Shown here piece after piece: positions 19,218 through 29,177 of a stretch of DNA of 64,000 nucleotides. Position numbers and translations under genes: made by a program. Below the pieces are notes generated by a model. That model was not told where the DNA came from. It did no database searches and saw only the letters and a list, made by a program, of their open reading frames with translations. This stretch comes from Arcticibacter eurypsychrophilus. Lineage in GTDB: Bacteria > Bacteroidota > Bacteroidia > Sphingobacteriales > Sphingobacteriaceae. Location of the stretch: NCBI RefSeq assembly GCF_001730525.1, contig NZ_MDFN01000021.1:1-64000 (forward strand), in the 5' to 3' direction. The number at the start of each line of letters is the position of its first letter. Within the stretch, counting starts at the first letter, position 1.

Positions 19218-19248
19218 TTTGGAGAAGAGGGTAAGATTTGTACTTTTG
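19218..19248 (+). promoter_or_regulatory. Consensus promoter of tRNA-Ser
   Basis: TTTG at 19218-19221, exactly 19 bases, then TACTTTTG at 19241-19248. This is a full match to the Bacteroidota TTTG-N19-TAnnTTTG promoter. The predicted start falls at or within a few bases of the mature tRNA 5' end. Confidence 0.85.
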
Positions 19249-19252
19249 TCGC

Positions 19253-19339
19253 GGAGAGTTGGCAGAGTGGTCGATTGCGGCAGTCTTGAAAACTGTTGAC
19301 TTGTTAAAGGGTCCGCGGGTTCGAATCCCCCACTCTCCG
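19253..19339 (+). tRNA. tRNA-Ser (anticodon UGA)
   Basis: Class II tRNA of 87 bases. The acceptor stem ggagagt pairs with actctcc before discriminator G. The anticodon stem gcagt/actgt encloses loop cttgaaa, giving UGA, which reads UCA and UCG. A long variable arm (ttgacttgttaaagggtccg region) and the T-loop ggttcgaatcc are present. CCA is not encoded. Confidence 0.96.
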
Positions 19340-19353
19340 CATAGGGAATAAAG

Positions 19354-19386
19354 CCTGTTAATTGAAAGATTGACAGGTTTTTCTTG
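19354..19386 (+). terminator. Terminator of tRNA-Ser
   Basis: Hairpin cctgttaat / attgacagg (9 bp with one G-T pair, 6-base loop) followed directly by a T-rich tract, 14 bases after the tRNA. Confidence 0.8.
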
Positions 19387-19534
19387 TTTTATGGAACTTT
19401 GAAAATTATTTGGAAAGCAAAGGTTAAATCTTGTTTACTGTGTGAAGATGATATAAATATTCCTTTGGGACAAGTGCTACAAACTTAATTGCCTTCTTCC
19501 AAAATATTGATAGTGTGAATATTCTTTATTTTTT

Positions 19535-19732
19535 TTACTTGGCTCTTCTAAGTTTGTAAAGTACTTCAACAAATTCATTTGTTTCGATCTTACTGCTGAT
19601 GTCTTCTTTCACTTCAATAAGGTAACCTATTATATCTAACTCTATAAAATCGATGGGCTTGTCATTGATTAATTCAGTTACTTCGTGCAACATCGATTTT
19701 CTCATTAATTGTTTCTCCGATGTATAATACAT
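19535..19732 (-). CDS. Small hypothetical protein
   Basis: A 65-residue open frame with an ATG start and no recognisable domain. It is charged and helix-prone (KQLMRKSMLHEVTELI, then EVKEDISSKIETNEFVEVLYKLRRAK). There is no signal peptide or membrane segment. It is isolated between tRNA-Ser and the permease gene. The amino-acid composition looks protein-like, but no homolog is recognised, so it could be spurious. Confidence 0.45.
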   Translation of the reverse strand: MYYTSEKQLMRKSMLHEVTELINDKPIDFIELDIIGYLIEVKEDISSKIETNEFVEVLYKLRRAK

Positions 19733-19984
19733 TTGTATTTTACATATAAATGCCGTGATCTTAATATAATATGCCGCTAATGAAAAGTGGTCGAGCTAAG
19801 CTCGACGCTCAAACGTATCTCGTAAGATAGCCTTAAAAGCCAAATTATTCCGATAATCTAACACCTTTCTAATATTTTAACGTTTAGCTTCAGTGAAAAA
19901 GGTATCTCAATTTCGACAGACAATAAGAATTGAATAATTTCAATTTTCATAGTGATTAAACCTTAACTAATTTTTTGTGGCTAA

Positions 19985-22348
19985 TTAACTTCTTATACTA
20001 TTCATTGGATTCATCATTGCTACCTTAAAAGTATATATACTAATAGTTATGAAAGTAATAAATATTGCAACAATAGCAGAAATTCCAAATATCCAAAGTT
20101 GGATTGAAGTATGGAAGGCAAAGCCTTGCAACCATTTATTCAAAACAATATAGGATATTGGTGATGCAATTAATAAAGCAATTATGATATATAATAAAAA
20201 ATCGCCTGATAACAGTTTAAGCAAAGACGGAACACTCGCTCCTAACAGTTTTCGGATACCAATTTCTCTAAAACGCTGTTCTGCTGTAAACATCACCTGA
20301 CCTAATAGTCCAAAGCAAGAAATGAAAATTGCAAGAAGTGAAAAAGCAGAGGATAGTCTCCCGACCATTTGTTCACTTTCATATAGAATATCATATTCAT
20401 CTTCAGAAAAAGTATAATTAAGTGGAAAATTAGGATTTAACTTTTGGTTGACTTTTCTAAGGCTTTCAAGAGCTTGTTTCGTCATACCAGAATGTGTTCT
20501 AATTATTGCGGTTCCCATACTCTCATACTCGCAGAAACGAACAATTAATGGCTTTATAGGATCATGAAGAGATGCAAAATTAAAATCTTTGATAACTCCT
20601 ATTATCTGCCCCTTCCTCCCCCACAGGTTAATTGAAAGACCGATAGGGCTTTTATAACCTATTTCCTTTAGGGCGGCTTCATTTATAAGAAAGCCAGTTG
20701 AATCTTTCGGAAACTCTTTCGAAAAATCTCTTCCCTCTATTAACTGTAATCTTAAAGTACTCACGAAATTATAACCGGCGCCTATAATTGTAAATTGCGT
20801 TTTATCATTTGGATCTTTATTCGTCCAGTTAATATCGTTTTCCGAATTCTCGACATCTGTCAGTGCTTCACTCGCATGTGTAATAGATTGTATTCCAGGA
20901 AGCGTTAACGTGTTATTTTTGAACAAATCGTATTTAGCCTTTAAGTCTCCAGTTAAAGGTTGATAAATTAGATTATTACGGTCATATCCTAAACTCTTTG
21001 ATTGAATGAAGTTAATTTGCCGTGCAATTACAATTGTTCCGATTATAAGGAATAATGACAAAGCAAACTGAAAGACAACAAGACATTTACGAAACAAGGT
21101 TGCGCCACGACCCATTCTAACCCCCCCACTTAGCACTTTAACTGCACTAAAAGAAGACAAAAATAATGCAGGATATGCTCCAGATAATAAGCCAGTTACA
21201 AATGCAATGGCAATTAATAGTATCCAAAAAGAAAAATGACCAAACGGTAATTCAAGCTGTTTTTGAGTAACCTCCTTAAACACCGGTAAAAATAACACAA
21301 ACAATCCTAACGAAACTGTAACACTTACCAATGTAGTTAGCATTGACTCGCCAAGAAACTGTTTAATTAAAACTGCCTTTGTTGCACCTAAGATCTTTCT
21401 CACCCCCACTTCCTTAGATCTTTTAATTGAGCGAGCGGTCATCAAATTCATGAAATTGATACACGCAATAACGAGTATGAAGACCGCTATTAAAATAAAA
21501 ACTTTTACATATGCAATTCTTCCTCCCGTTATCTTTCCATTTGAGAAACCTCCATACAGATAAACCTTAGAATAAGGTTGCAAAGCCAATTCTATCTTAT
21601 AAGTTTTTGACTCTTTAATATATTTATTTAGAAAGTGCGTGATTTTTTTTTCGACTAAACTATGATCCGCATTTTCTCGTAGCATCAAATAAGTTTGTGG
21701 ACCTTGTATATTCCATTCCTTTAACCATGGATGTTCATTTAATTCTTGATTCCAACTGGTTAAATATTCAAATTTCTTAGATGTATTACTCGGTAAATCT
21801 TCGAATACAGCTTTTACGAAAAAGTTCTTTTTATTGTCATAACGCAGACTTTTGTTCATCGCCGCCCGGGGACTACCAAAAAACTGATTTGCCATTTTAT
21901 GTGATATAGCAATGCCAGAAAGTGAACTTAAAGCATCTTTAGAGCTACCCTCCAAAAACTTGTTACTAAACATTTTAAAATACTCTTCTCCTGCGTACCC
22001 ACCATTTAATGTTATTATTTTTTCACTAAATTGGAAGGTGTGCCACTTATCGTAGGCCACCGTAGTAGCATATTGAACTTCTGGTATCGTATTCCTGATT
22101 TCTGAGGCCAAAAGACCTGAAGTTCCATAATTTCCTTCAATTTTGCCCTGAGAGTACACCTTTTCATAAACTACCATCAATCGATCATTACTTTCATGCC
22201 AAGTATCTGTACTCAATTCACTTTGTACCCATAGAAAGATAAGTAAGCTACACGCAAGTCCTACTGATAGACCTACAATATTGATTAAAGTTTGAACCTT
22301 GTCTTTCAGCATGTTACGATACGCTGTCTTAAGATAATTTACTATCAT
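19985..22348 (-). CDS. FtsX/MacB-type ABC transporter permease
   Basis: Inner-membrane protein of 787 residues. It has two MacB-like periplasmic domains and two FtsX permease blocks, about eight transmembrane helices in all. The start KTAYRNMLKDKVQTLINIVGLSVGLACSLLIFLW is the typical Bacteroidota form. The first FtsX block contains NLMTARSIKRSKEVGVRKILGATK near residue 305. The second has MFTAEQRFREIGIRKLLGAS near 690. Such proteins couple cytoplasmic ATP hydrolysis to periplasmic mechanics (peptide, antibiotic or lipoprotein handling). No ATPase gene is adjacent, as is common for this group, so the partner and substrate are unknown. Confidence 0.9.
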   Translation of the reverse strand: MIVNYLKTAYRNMLKDKVQTLINIVGLSVGLACSLLIFLWVQSELSTDTWHESNDRLMVVYEKVYSQGKIEGNYGTSGLLASEIRNTIPEVQYATTVAYDKWHTFQFSEKIITLNGGYAGEEYFKMFSNKFLEGSSKDALSSLSGIAISHKMANQFFGSPRAAMNKSLRYDNKKNFFVKAVFEDLPSNTSKKFEYLTSWNQELNEHPWLKEWNIQGPQTYLMLRENADHSLVEKKITHFLNKYIKESKTYKIELALQPYSKVYLYGGFSNGKITGGRIAYVKVFILIAVFILVIACINFMNLMTARSIKRSKEVGVRKILGATKAVLIKQFLGESMLTTLVSVTVSLGLFVLFLPVFKEVTQKQLELPFGHFSFWILLIAIAFVTGLLSGAYPALFLSSFSAVKVLSGGVRMGRGATLFRKCLVVFQFALSLFLIIGTIVIARQINFIQSKSLGYDRNNLIYQPLTGDLKAKYDLFKNNTLTLPGIQSITHASEALTDVENSENDINWTNKDPNDKTQFTIIGAGYNFVSTLRLQLIEGRDFSKEFPKDSTGFLINEAALKEIGYKSPIGLSINLWGRKGQIIGVIKDFNFASLHDPIKPLIVRFCEYESMGTAIIRTHSGMTKQALESLRKVNQKLNPNFPLNYTFSEDEYDILYESEQMVGRLSSAFSLLAIFISCFGLLGQVMFTAEQRFREIGIRKLLGASVPSLLKLLSGDFLLYIIIALLIASPISYIVLNKWLQGFAFHTSIQLWIFGISAIVAIFITFITISIYTFKVAMMNPMNSIRS

Positions 22349-22648
22349 AGGTTAAGGTTAGTATTTCTATGTTATATATTAAATGTAGTTGAAAATGATC
22401 GACAGTTTAGGTTACAAGTTTATATGGTCAATATAAACATATTTGCTAGCATATTAATTTATTTTTAAAAAAAATAGGTATTTGGTTTTAGTCTCAGAGA
22501 AATCGCTTTAACGGTGCTTTCTTTGTCAGCCTGAGTCGCCTTTATTTAATTTCCAGAAATAAAATAAAGGAGTTGTATTTTTATGTTTTAAATCAATAGC
22601 GTCCTAAATGCAAAAAGAGAAAGGAAAAGTTTTAACACAAAGTTACCT
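22349..22648. other. Intergenic, AT-rich upstream of permease
   Basis: Exactly 300 bases with no supported gene. It contains the permease upstream region and the left edge of the transposase remnant, which begins somewhere near 22600-22650. No clear terminal inverted repeat or target duplication was found. Confidence 0.4.
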
Positions 22649-22897
22649 TTGTGGTGCAAAAAACAATCCTCCTTTCTCGATGATAAACATAACATTATTT
22701 CACGGATTATATCAAAGTTGGACCGTTCAAAGTTCAACAAGCTTTCTTTAGCCAAAGGAACAGACAAGCACAATAAAGGGTATAACAGCTGGACGCATTT
22801 GGTGTCGATGCTTTTCTGCCAATTTGTGAATAGTCAATCGGTACGAGATATTAGTAACGGACTTCGCTCAGCTACGGGCAACTTAAATCATATCATC
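22649..22897 (+). pseudogene. IS4-family transposase N-terminal fragment (DUF4372)
   Basis: About 80 codons resembling the DUF4372 N-terminal domain of Bacteroidota IS4-type transposases: IISRIISKLDRSKFNKL, then GYNSWTHLVSMLFCQFVNSQSVRDISNGLRSATGNLNH. Homology stops abruptly at about 22895, where the sequence becomes a reverse transcriptase fragment on the other strand. The DDE catalytic domain is absent, so the element is dead. The start near 22649 is a TTG and is not certain. Confidence 0.75.
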
Positions 22898-23260
22898 GTT
22901 CTTGAGTATAAAACCGAACCGCTTTCACCATTAATTCATGATCAATATTATCATAGAACCCCTTGATATCCATATAAATCACCCATGCAGCTTTAAAACA
23001 CCTCTGCGTGGCAGTATTGATTGCCTGATGAGCATTCTTGTCCCTTCGGTACCCGTAACTATCCGAGTGAAATAAATGGTCTATCTTAGGTCCCATAAAA
23101 TGTTTGACCACTTGTTGTGCAACTCGATCGGCTACAGTAGGAATCTCTAAACTTCTAGAACCTCCTGATTTCTTGGGTATTTTCACCTCCTTTACTGGAG
23201 ATGGAAAATAACTTCCCGAACTCATGCGGTTCCATAATTTATACAAATTCTTTTGCAAGT
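22898..23260 (-). pseudogene. Group II intron reverse transcriptase fragment
   Basis: An internal piece of about 120 residues of a group II intron RT/maturase, read on the minus strand. It spans [52 protein letters not shown] and VIYMDIKGFYDNIDHELM. These are the fingers and first palm motifs. The N-terminus, the YADD catalytic motif, maturase domain and intron RNA are missing on both sides, so it is a remnant. Both ends are sharp: the transposase fragment on the left and the kinase reading frame on the right. Confidence 0.8.
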
Positions 23261-24840
23261 TCCAGCAGCAGGAACAAGCGGCAAGGGAAGAGGCAGAAAA
23301 GGCCAATCAAGCCAAAAGTATTTTTCTTGCTACGATGAGCCATGAGATTCGCACGCCTATGAATGGTGTGTTGGGTATGGCTTCGCTGCTTCATGAAACG
23401 TCTTTGAACACAGAACAGGCTGAATATGTTGAAACAATAAGAAACAGCGGTGAAACGCTTATGAATGTGATTAATGATGTGCTGGATTTTTCTAAGATTG
23501 AATCTGGTAAACTGGATCTTGACCCGCATGAATTTAATTTACGGCATTGCATTGAAGAAGTAATGGATCTTTTTGCAGGTAAAGCAGCGCTGAATGGGAT
23601 TGACCTGGTATACCAAATTGGTAGCGATATTCCTCTAAACTTACTGGCCGATAGTATGAGATTGAAACAGGTTTTGATTAACCTGATCGGTAATGCAGTT
23701 AAGTTTACGCATAAGGGTGAAATATTTCTTGATGTAAGCTCGAACAGAAGAGGCTTGGATGAAGAATTAATTGAACTGGTATTCCAGGTAAAAGACACAG
23801 GCATTGGGATACCACAGGAGAAGTTAACTGACTTGTTTAATGCATTTACTCAAGTTGATTCGTCCACTACTCGAAAATATGGTGGTAGTGGGCTTGGCCT
23901 GGCTATAAGTTTAAGACAGGTTGAACTGATGGGGGGAGAAATATCCGTTAAGAGCAAGATCAATGAGGGTACTTCTTTTTATTTTGGTATTCAGGTTCAG
24001 ATCAGTCATCAGCAGATGTTCCATCATACACGGTGTTTCATGACAGCAAAAGAGGGCAAACGCATTCTTGTAGTGGATGATAACCAAACTAACAGGAAGA
24101 TTCTACAAATGCAGTTGGAGCAATGGCACCTGGTTCCGGTGATGGCCTCTTCTGCTGCTGAGGCACTCCTGTTGTTAGATCAAAAAGGCTTCGATCTGGT
24201 GTTGACTGATATGCAGATGCCGGAAATGGATGGTGTTCAGCTTGCAGAGCTGATCAGGGCAAAGAATGCTTTGTTACCTATTATTCTCCTCAGTTCTATC
24301 GGCGATGAAACACGTAATAAATATCCTCATCTTTTTAATTTTGTACTCACTAAACCAGTGAAGCAGCAGCAGTTGTGTAGTGTTATACAGATGGGACTGG
24401 AGCAGCAATTTCATGTCTTGGAAACACAAATTTATAAAGCATCTTTGATGAATGCTGAATTTGCATCCAATAATCCATTACGCATCCTGGTAGCTGAAGA
24501 TAACCTAATCAATCAAAAGCTGATCGTAAGGATATTAAATAAATTAGGATATGAACCGGTTGTTGCGCAAAATGGAATGGAAGTTCTTGCTTTGTTACTC
24601 ATTCACACATTTGATTTGATCTTGATGGATGTACAAATGCCAGAATTGGACGGTCTGGAAACTACAAGATCTATTCGGAGCACCGATATGATTCAGCCGG
24701 TGATTATAGCAATGACTGCTAATGCGATGCTTGAGGACAAAGAAATGTGTTTATTGGCGGGAATGGATGATTACTTATCAAAACCCCTTCATATTGAGAG
24801 TTTATTATCGGTACTGTCAGGGATTTCAGAAAAGCTATAA
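23224..24840 (+). CDS. Hybrid histidine kinase, sensor-less (5' truncated)
   Basis: 538-residue open frame with a complete kinase core but no sensor. The first 12 codons come from the antisense of the RT fragment; real homology begins near 23260 with a coiled linker ([15 protein letters not shown]). HisKA follows with the phospho-His in [10 protein letters not shown] (His40). The ATPase domain has [20 protein letters not shown] and [10 protein letters not shown]. Two receiver domains follow: [12 protein letters not shown] with [11 protein letters not shown], and [12 protein letters not shown] with [11 protein letters not shown] and SKPLH. No Hpt domain is seen. The intact parent probably had PAS or membrane sensor domains. 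It may be silent, or expressed as an unregulated cytosolic protein. Confidence 0.85.
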   Translation: MRFHNLYKFFCKFQQQEQAAREEAEKANQAKSIFLATMSHEIRTPMNGVLGMASLLHETSLNTEQAEYVETIRNSGETLMNVINDVLDFSKIESGKLDLDPHEFNLRHCIEEVMDLFAGKAALNGIDLVYQIGSDIPLNLLADSMRLKQVLINLIGNAVKFTHKGEIFLDVSSNRRGLDEELIELVFQVKDTGIGIPQEKLTDLFNAFTQVDSSTTRKYGGSGLGLAISLRQVELMGGEISVKSKINEGTSFYFGIQVQISHQQMFHHTRCFMTAKEGKRILVVDDNQTNRKILQMQLEQWHLVPVMASSAAEALLLLDQKGFDLVLTDMQMPEMDGVQLAELIRAKNALLPIILLSSIGDETRNKYPHLFNFVLTKPVKQQQLCSVIQMGLEQQFHVLETQIYKASLMNAEFASNNPLRILVAEDNLINQKLIVRILNKLGYEPVVAQNGMEVLALLLIHTFDLILMDVQMPELDGLETTRSIRSTDMIQPVIIAMTANAMLEDKEMCLLAGMDDYLSKPLHIESLLSVLSGISEKL

Positions 24841-24893
24841 ACAGGTATTTCGCTAATTAAAAGCATCATGGTTGGTGTTGCCTTTTTATTGCT

Positions 24894-25604
24894 TTAATCC
24901 TTTTGAAAGACCAGGAAGTGCTGTATGGGCATAAACTGACCATTTTGAACGATGTGGTATCCGTTTGCTTCCAATTCTTTGCGGACTTGCTTTACGCTCA
25001 TCTTGTTTTCTGTTTTTATTGCTACTGACGGATCTTCCTGTTTATACTCGATTAGAAGTAGCTTGCCGTTTGGTTTTAGAGCTTGTTTGATCGATTGAAG
25101 GAATTCATGTGGATAGAGGAGCTCATGGTATACATCAACCAGGATAGCCAGATCAATAGTGCCAGCTGGAAGATTAGGAGACTTCTCCCCTCCTTTAACT
25201 ACTGCGACATTAGTAAACATAAACTCTGTAGCTTTCTTTTTTAAGTATGAAAGGGCATCATTCTGAATTTCTACCGCATATACTTTTCCTTCTCTTACTT
25301 TAGGTGCGATATGAAAAGTGTAGAATCCTGAACCTGCACCTATATCAGCTACTACACTGTTTTTTGCTACAGGTAATTTTGAGATTGCCAGGTTTGTGTT
25401 TTCTTCTATTGAACGGCTATTGCGTTCCAACCATGCTAAGCCTTCAAAGCTCATGATCTGAGCTATTTCCCGTCCCATATAAACTTTACCTGTACCATTT
25501 TCGGATGGGTCTTTAAAGCTATAGGTGCCTGTTGCTTTCTGAGCGAAAGTGCTGATGCTTAGCACCATTAGGCATAAAACGGATATAATTTTTGATTGTA
25601 TCAT
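24894..25604 (-). CDS. Exported SAM-dependent methyltransferase
   Basis: 236-residue protein with a signal peptide (cleavage near STFAQ at residue 22) followed by a class I methyltransferase fold. Motif I is VVADIGAGSGFYTFHIAP near residue 85. Then come VYAVEIQND (acidic residue for ribose) and LAILVDVYHELLYPHEFL (motif with HE). A periplasmic methyltransferase is odd because SAM is cytoplasmic, but such signal-peptide-bearing family members recur in Bacteroidota. Substrate unknown. It is convergent with the truncated kinase. Confidence 0.82.
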   Translation of the reverse strand: MIQSKIISVLCLMVLSISTFAQKATGTYSFKDPSENGTGKVYMGREIAQIMSFEGLAWLERNSRSIEENTNLAISKLPVAKNSVVADIGAGSGFYTFHIAPKVREGKVYAVEIQNDALSYLKKKATEFMFTNVAVVKGGEKSPNLPAGTIDLAILVDVYHELLYPHEFLQSIKQALKPNGKLLLIEYKQEDPSVAIKTENKMSVKQVRKELEANGYHIVQNGQFMPIQHFLVFQKD

Positions 25605-25867
25605 AGGCTTTTTACTATAAGACCAATGATGAAAATATGTTTTAAATTATTAGAGAGTAACTTTTTTGGCTTTTAAACGTCTTAATTGGAGATTTACTTT
25701 TTAAGTTTTGAAAATTTATGAAAGATAATTATGGGTCCTTTTTTAAAATATAAAATACATATCACCAGGAAAAACTGCTGCTTATTAAGACTCTTTTTTT
25801 AATACTTCCTTCCTTTTGCCTTAGGATATGATGAAAGGCCATTTTCTATAACACAATTTATCTATTC

Positions 25868-28198
25868 ATGATACAAAAGACTTATATCTTTTTAATCTTC
25901 ATTTTTTGCTTAATCTCCCCAATCTTTGCACAACAAAGATTTACAGTAAGCGGAACTATAAGAGATGCTGAAACGGGCGAAACACTGATTGGGGCTACGG
26001 TACGGATACAGGGAAATTCGCAGTCGCCTAGTACATCAAGTAATGCGTATGGGTTTTACTCCTTGTCAGGAAATAGTGGAGAATACATGGTTAGGGTGAC
26101 TTATACGGGTTACCAGACTTTTAGCCAAAAAATCGTGTTGAATTCATCTCTTAAACTTAATATTGAACTTAAAACTAATAAAGCGGTGTTGGATGAAGTG
26201 GTCATCTCTTCGCGCAGCCGTAAGGATGAGAATGTACGCAGTCCGCAAATGGGATTAGATAAACTTGATATGAAGGCACTGGATAATGTACCTGTATTAT
26301 TTGGTGAGAAGGATATACTGAAAACTATTCAGTTGCTGCCTGGAGTAAAGTCTGGTGGAGAAGGAAATACAGGCTTTTTTGTGAGGGGTGGTGCTGCCGA
26401 TCAGAACTTAATCTTACTGGATGAGGCAACGGTGTATAACTCATCTCATCTGCTAAGCTTTTTTTCTACCTTTAATTCAGATGCCATCAAGGATGTAAGT
26501 CTCTATAAAGGAGGAATGCCTGCACAATATGGCGGTCGTTTATCTTCTGTATTGGATGTAAAGATGCAGGATGGCAACAACAAGGAGTTTGGTGTTCAAG
26601 GCGGAATTGGACTGATTGCATCACGTTTAAAGTTGGAAGGGCCTATCGTAAAAGATAAAGGTTCATTTATGATCAGTGCCCGTCGTACTTATATTGATGT
26701 GTTGCTTAAGGCATCCAAGGATTCTGCCTTAAACACCACTACACTCAATTTTTATGATATTAATGCCAAAGCGAATTATAAATTTAATGATAGGAACACC
26801 GTATACCTATCGGGTTATTTTGGAAAGGATAATATTGGTATTCGTGATCTGTTTGCAAATGACTGGGGAAACACAACAGCTACTGTTCGCCTGAACCATG
26901 TGTTTAACAACAGGTTGTTTTCGAATACCTCATTCATTTATAACAAATATAATTATACGATTGAACTGCTGGATGAAGATAACAATGCTCGGGTGTCTTC
27001 GTTGATCAGGGATTATAATTTTAAAGAAGACCTGCAGTATTTTAGTAATAAACACATCATCCGCTTCGGCATGCAGGCCACGCATCATCGTATTGCACCA
27101 TCAGATATATCGACTTCGGGTAATTCTAGTTTTAATCCAAGTTCAGTGGAAAATCGTTATGGTCTTGAGCTTGCGGCATATGTGTCAGATGAGTGGAAGG
27201 TTAGTGATCATTTTAATTTATTATATGGTGTTCGGTTAAGCTCCTTTTCTTTATTAGGCCCCGGAACGATAAACACCTACGCTGCAAATGGGGATATTGA
27301 ATCCTCTACAACTTATAAAAAAGGGGATTTTGTTAAAACCTTTATTTATCTGGAACCTCGATTCTCGGCAAGCTATAGCATAAATGAAGAAAATTCTTTC
27401 AAAGCGTCCTATAACAGGAATACTCAAAATATCCATATTCTGACTAATGCCAACACGAGCTCTCCAACAGATCAATATGTAATGAGCAGCAATAATATTA
27501 GTCCTGAATTGGCAGATCAGGTTGCTGCAGGTTACTTTAAAAATTCGAGTGATAACTCATTTGAATTTTCAGCTGAAGTGTATTATAAATGGCTTCAAAA
27601 CCAGATTGATTATAAGGACGGTGCTGAATTGACAGCCAATGCTAATGTAGAGTCTGAATTGGTTTACGGCAAGGGTAGAGCATACGGTTTAGAATTATAC
27701 GCCAAGAAAACGAAGGGGAAACTGACCGGATGGATCAGCTATACGCTAGCAAAAACTGAGCGTAGATTTGATGAAATTAATAAAGGCAACTATTTTCCTG
27801 CTAAACAGGATCGTACACATGACCTATCCCTGGTGGGAATGTATGATTTGAGCAGTCGTTGGTCCCTTTCGGCTAATTACATATACAGTACCGGTAATGC
27901 GGTGACTTTCCCATCGGGAAAATATAACGTTGGAGGACTGACTACTTATTATTATACGGAGCGTAATGCTAACCGGATGCCTTTTACGAGCAGACTGGAT
28001 ATTAGTGCTACCTTGAAGGGAAAAGAAACAAAGAAGTTTAGTTCAAGTTGGAATTTTGGGGTATACAATGCGTTAAACCGCAAAAATCCTTATGCAATAC
28101 AATTTCGGGATAAGGAGAATGATCCTACCAGAACCGAGGCTGTACAAGTATCTCTGTTTGGTATCATACCTTCAGTTACCTGGAACTTTAAATTTTAA
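25868..28198 (+). CDS. TonB-dependent receptor with CarboxypepD-like domain
   Basis: Outer-membrane active-transport receptor of 776 residues. A signal peptide ends near FAQQ (residue 22). An N-terminal carboxypeptidase-regulatory-like beta-sandwich follows (VSGTIRDAETGETLIGATVRI, residues 25-110). The plug contains LLPGVKSGGEGNTGFFVRGGAADQN and ALYNSS-type elements near 155-235, and the rest is the beta barrel ending in the typical aromatic C-terminus (VTWNFKF). It is 3 bases upstream of a DUF4249 lipoprotein gene. This pairing is common in Bacteroidota and implies an uptake system of unknown substrate. Confidence 0.93.
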   Translation: MIQKTYIFLIFIFCLISPIFAQQRFTVSGTIRDAETGETLIGATVRIQGNSQSPSTSSNAYGFYSLSGNSGEYMVRVTYTGYQTFSQKIVLNSSLKLNIELKTNKAVLDEVVISSRSRKDENVRSPQMGLDKLDMKALDNVPVLFGEKDILKTIQLLPGVKSGGEGNTGFFVRGGAADQNLILLDEATVYNSSHLLSFFSTFNSDAIKDVSLYKGGMPAQYGGRLSSVLDVKMQDGNNKEFGVQGGIGLIASRLKLEGPIVKDKGSFMISARRTYIDVLLKASKDSALNTTTLNFYDINAKANYKFNDRNTVYLSGYFGKDNIGIRDLFANDWGNTTATVRLNHVFNNRLFSNTSFIYNKYNYTIELLDEDNNARVSSLIRDYNFKEDLQYFSNKHIIRFGMQATHHRIAPSDISTSGNSSFNPSSVENRYGLELAAYVSDEWKVSDHFNLLYGVRLSSFSLLGPGTINTYAANGDIESSTTYKKGDFVKTFIYLEPRFSASYSINEENSFKASYNRNTQNIHILTNANTSSPTDQYVMSSNNISPELADQVAAGYFKNSSDNSFEFSAEVYYKWLQNQIDYKDGAELTANANVESELVYGKGRAYGLELYAKKTKGKLTGWISYTLAKTERRFDEINKGNYFPAKQDRTHDLSLVGMYDLSSRWSLSANYIYSTGNAVTFPSGKYNVGGLTTYYYTERNANRMPFTSRLDISATLKGKETKKFSSSWNFGVYNALNRKNPYAIQFRDKENDPTRTEAVQVSLFGIIPSVTWNFKF

Positions 28199-28201
28199 TT
28201 C

Positions 28202-29011
28202 ATGAGAAAACAGAGCATATATCAAATTTTATTTCTTGCAGCTACAATCAGTTTGTCTTCTTGTGAGAAAGTAATCGATGTTAAACTTGATTCTTCGGCC
28301 AATCAGGTGGTTATTGAAGGAAATATTACTGACCAGCAGGGACCCCAAACTATTAAGATTAGTCAATCTGTTCCCTATACAGACAGCAATGTTTATCCAG
28401 CTGTGACAGGTGCAGTGGTAACGGTTACAGATGATGCAGGTGGGTCTTGGTTGTTTAGCGAAGCACAACCAGGTAATTATTCCTTAGCGTCATTTAGAGG
28501 CGTGCCGGGACGCACCTATACGCTTCATGTAAATGCGAACAATGTTACTTACACGGCCATGTCTACTATGCCTAAATCCGTAGCCCTTGATTCGCTCAGT
28601 GTGGATGTTATTTCATTTGGCGGGAATGAAAATAAACAGGTACAAGTGCATTTTAAAGATCCGGGAAACCAGATCAATCAGTACCTGTATTTCATGAAAA
28701 TTAATGGAGTACAGGCCAAGAGTATTTTCGTTGAAAATGATCGCTTTACAAACGGAAATGATATCTCAAGCGTGCTATTTTACTTTAGTGAAAATGATGA
28801 TGAAGATTTAAAGTCTGGTGATCAGGTTGAAGTTGAAATGCAAAGTATTGACAAAAGTATATTTACGTACTGGTTTACCCTGAGTCAGCAGACACAAAAT
28901 GGTCCTGGCGGTGGTGTAACTCCTGGAAATCCGCCTTCTAATATTAACAATAACGCATTAGGGTATTTCAGTGCTCATACAACGGAGAGAAAGACTTTAA
29001 CGATTGAATAA
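28202..29011 (+). CDS. DUF4249 lipoprotein, receptor partner
   Basis: 269-residue lipoprotein. The lipobox LSSC (Cys about residue 21) follows a hydrophobic segment. The mature start EKVIDVKLDSSANQVVIEGN and the following ITDQQGPQTIKISQ block are characteristic of DUF4249. The domain has Ig-like beta-strand character (VTVTDDAGGSW, YTLHVN). It is encoded right after the TonB receptor and probably sits on the cell surface or periplasmic face as its lid or ligand-binding partner, by analogy with SusCD-like pairs. That role is inference; the ligand is unknown. Confidence 0.88.
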   Translation: MRKQSIYQILFLAATISLSSCEKVIDVKLDSSANQVVIEGNITDQQGPQTIKISQSVPYTDSNVYPAVTGAVVTVTDDAGGSWLFSEAQPGNYSLASFRGVPGRTYTLHVNANNVTYTAMSTMPKSVALDSLSVDVISFGGNENKQVQVHFKDPGNQINQYLYFMKINGVQAKSIFVENDRFTNGNDISSVLFYFSENDDEDLKSGDQVEVEMQSIDKSIFTYWFTLSQQTQNGPGGGVTPGNPPSNINNNALGYFSAHTTERKTLTIE

Positions 29012-29177
29012 AATATTGATACCTCCACTCCTAACGATAATAGGATTTTTAGATTGCATTGCAATGATTAATGTTTCAGGATTTGCAATACCTTTACTGA
29101 TAGTTGGTGGTTATACGGGATTATCACATGAATATATTTCGTAGAACCGCATAGCTTTAGAGATAACAAATTATCAC

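Noticed and set aside
19790-19806. 17-base palindrome gtcgagct-a-agctcgac as an operator
   Set aside because: It is about 58 bases upstream of a doubtful small gene, has no promoter context and only one copy; could be chance or a weak terminator.
22893-23306. Complete retron or group II intron
   Set aside because: Only the fingers and first palm motifs of the reverse transcriptase are present; the YADD motif, maturase domain and any intron RNA are missing.
28229-28468. Antisense frame within the DUF4249 gene
   Set aside because: It lies opposite the conserved lipobox and DUF4249 core and has no recognisable features.
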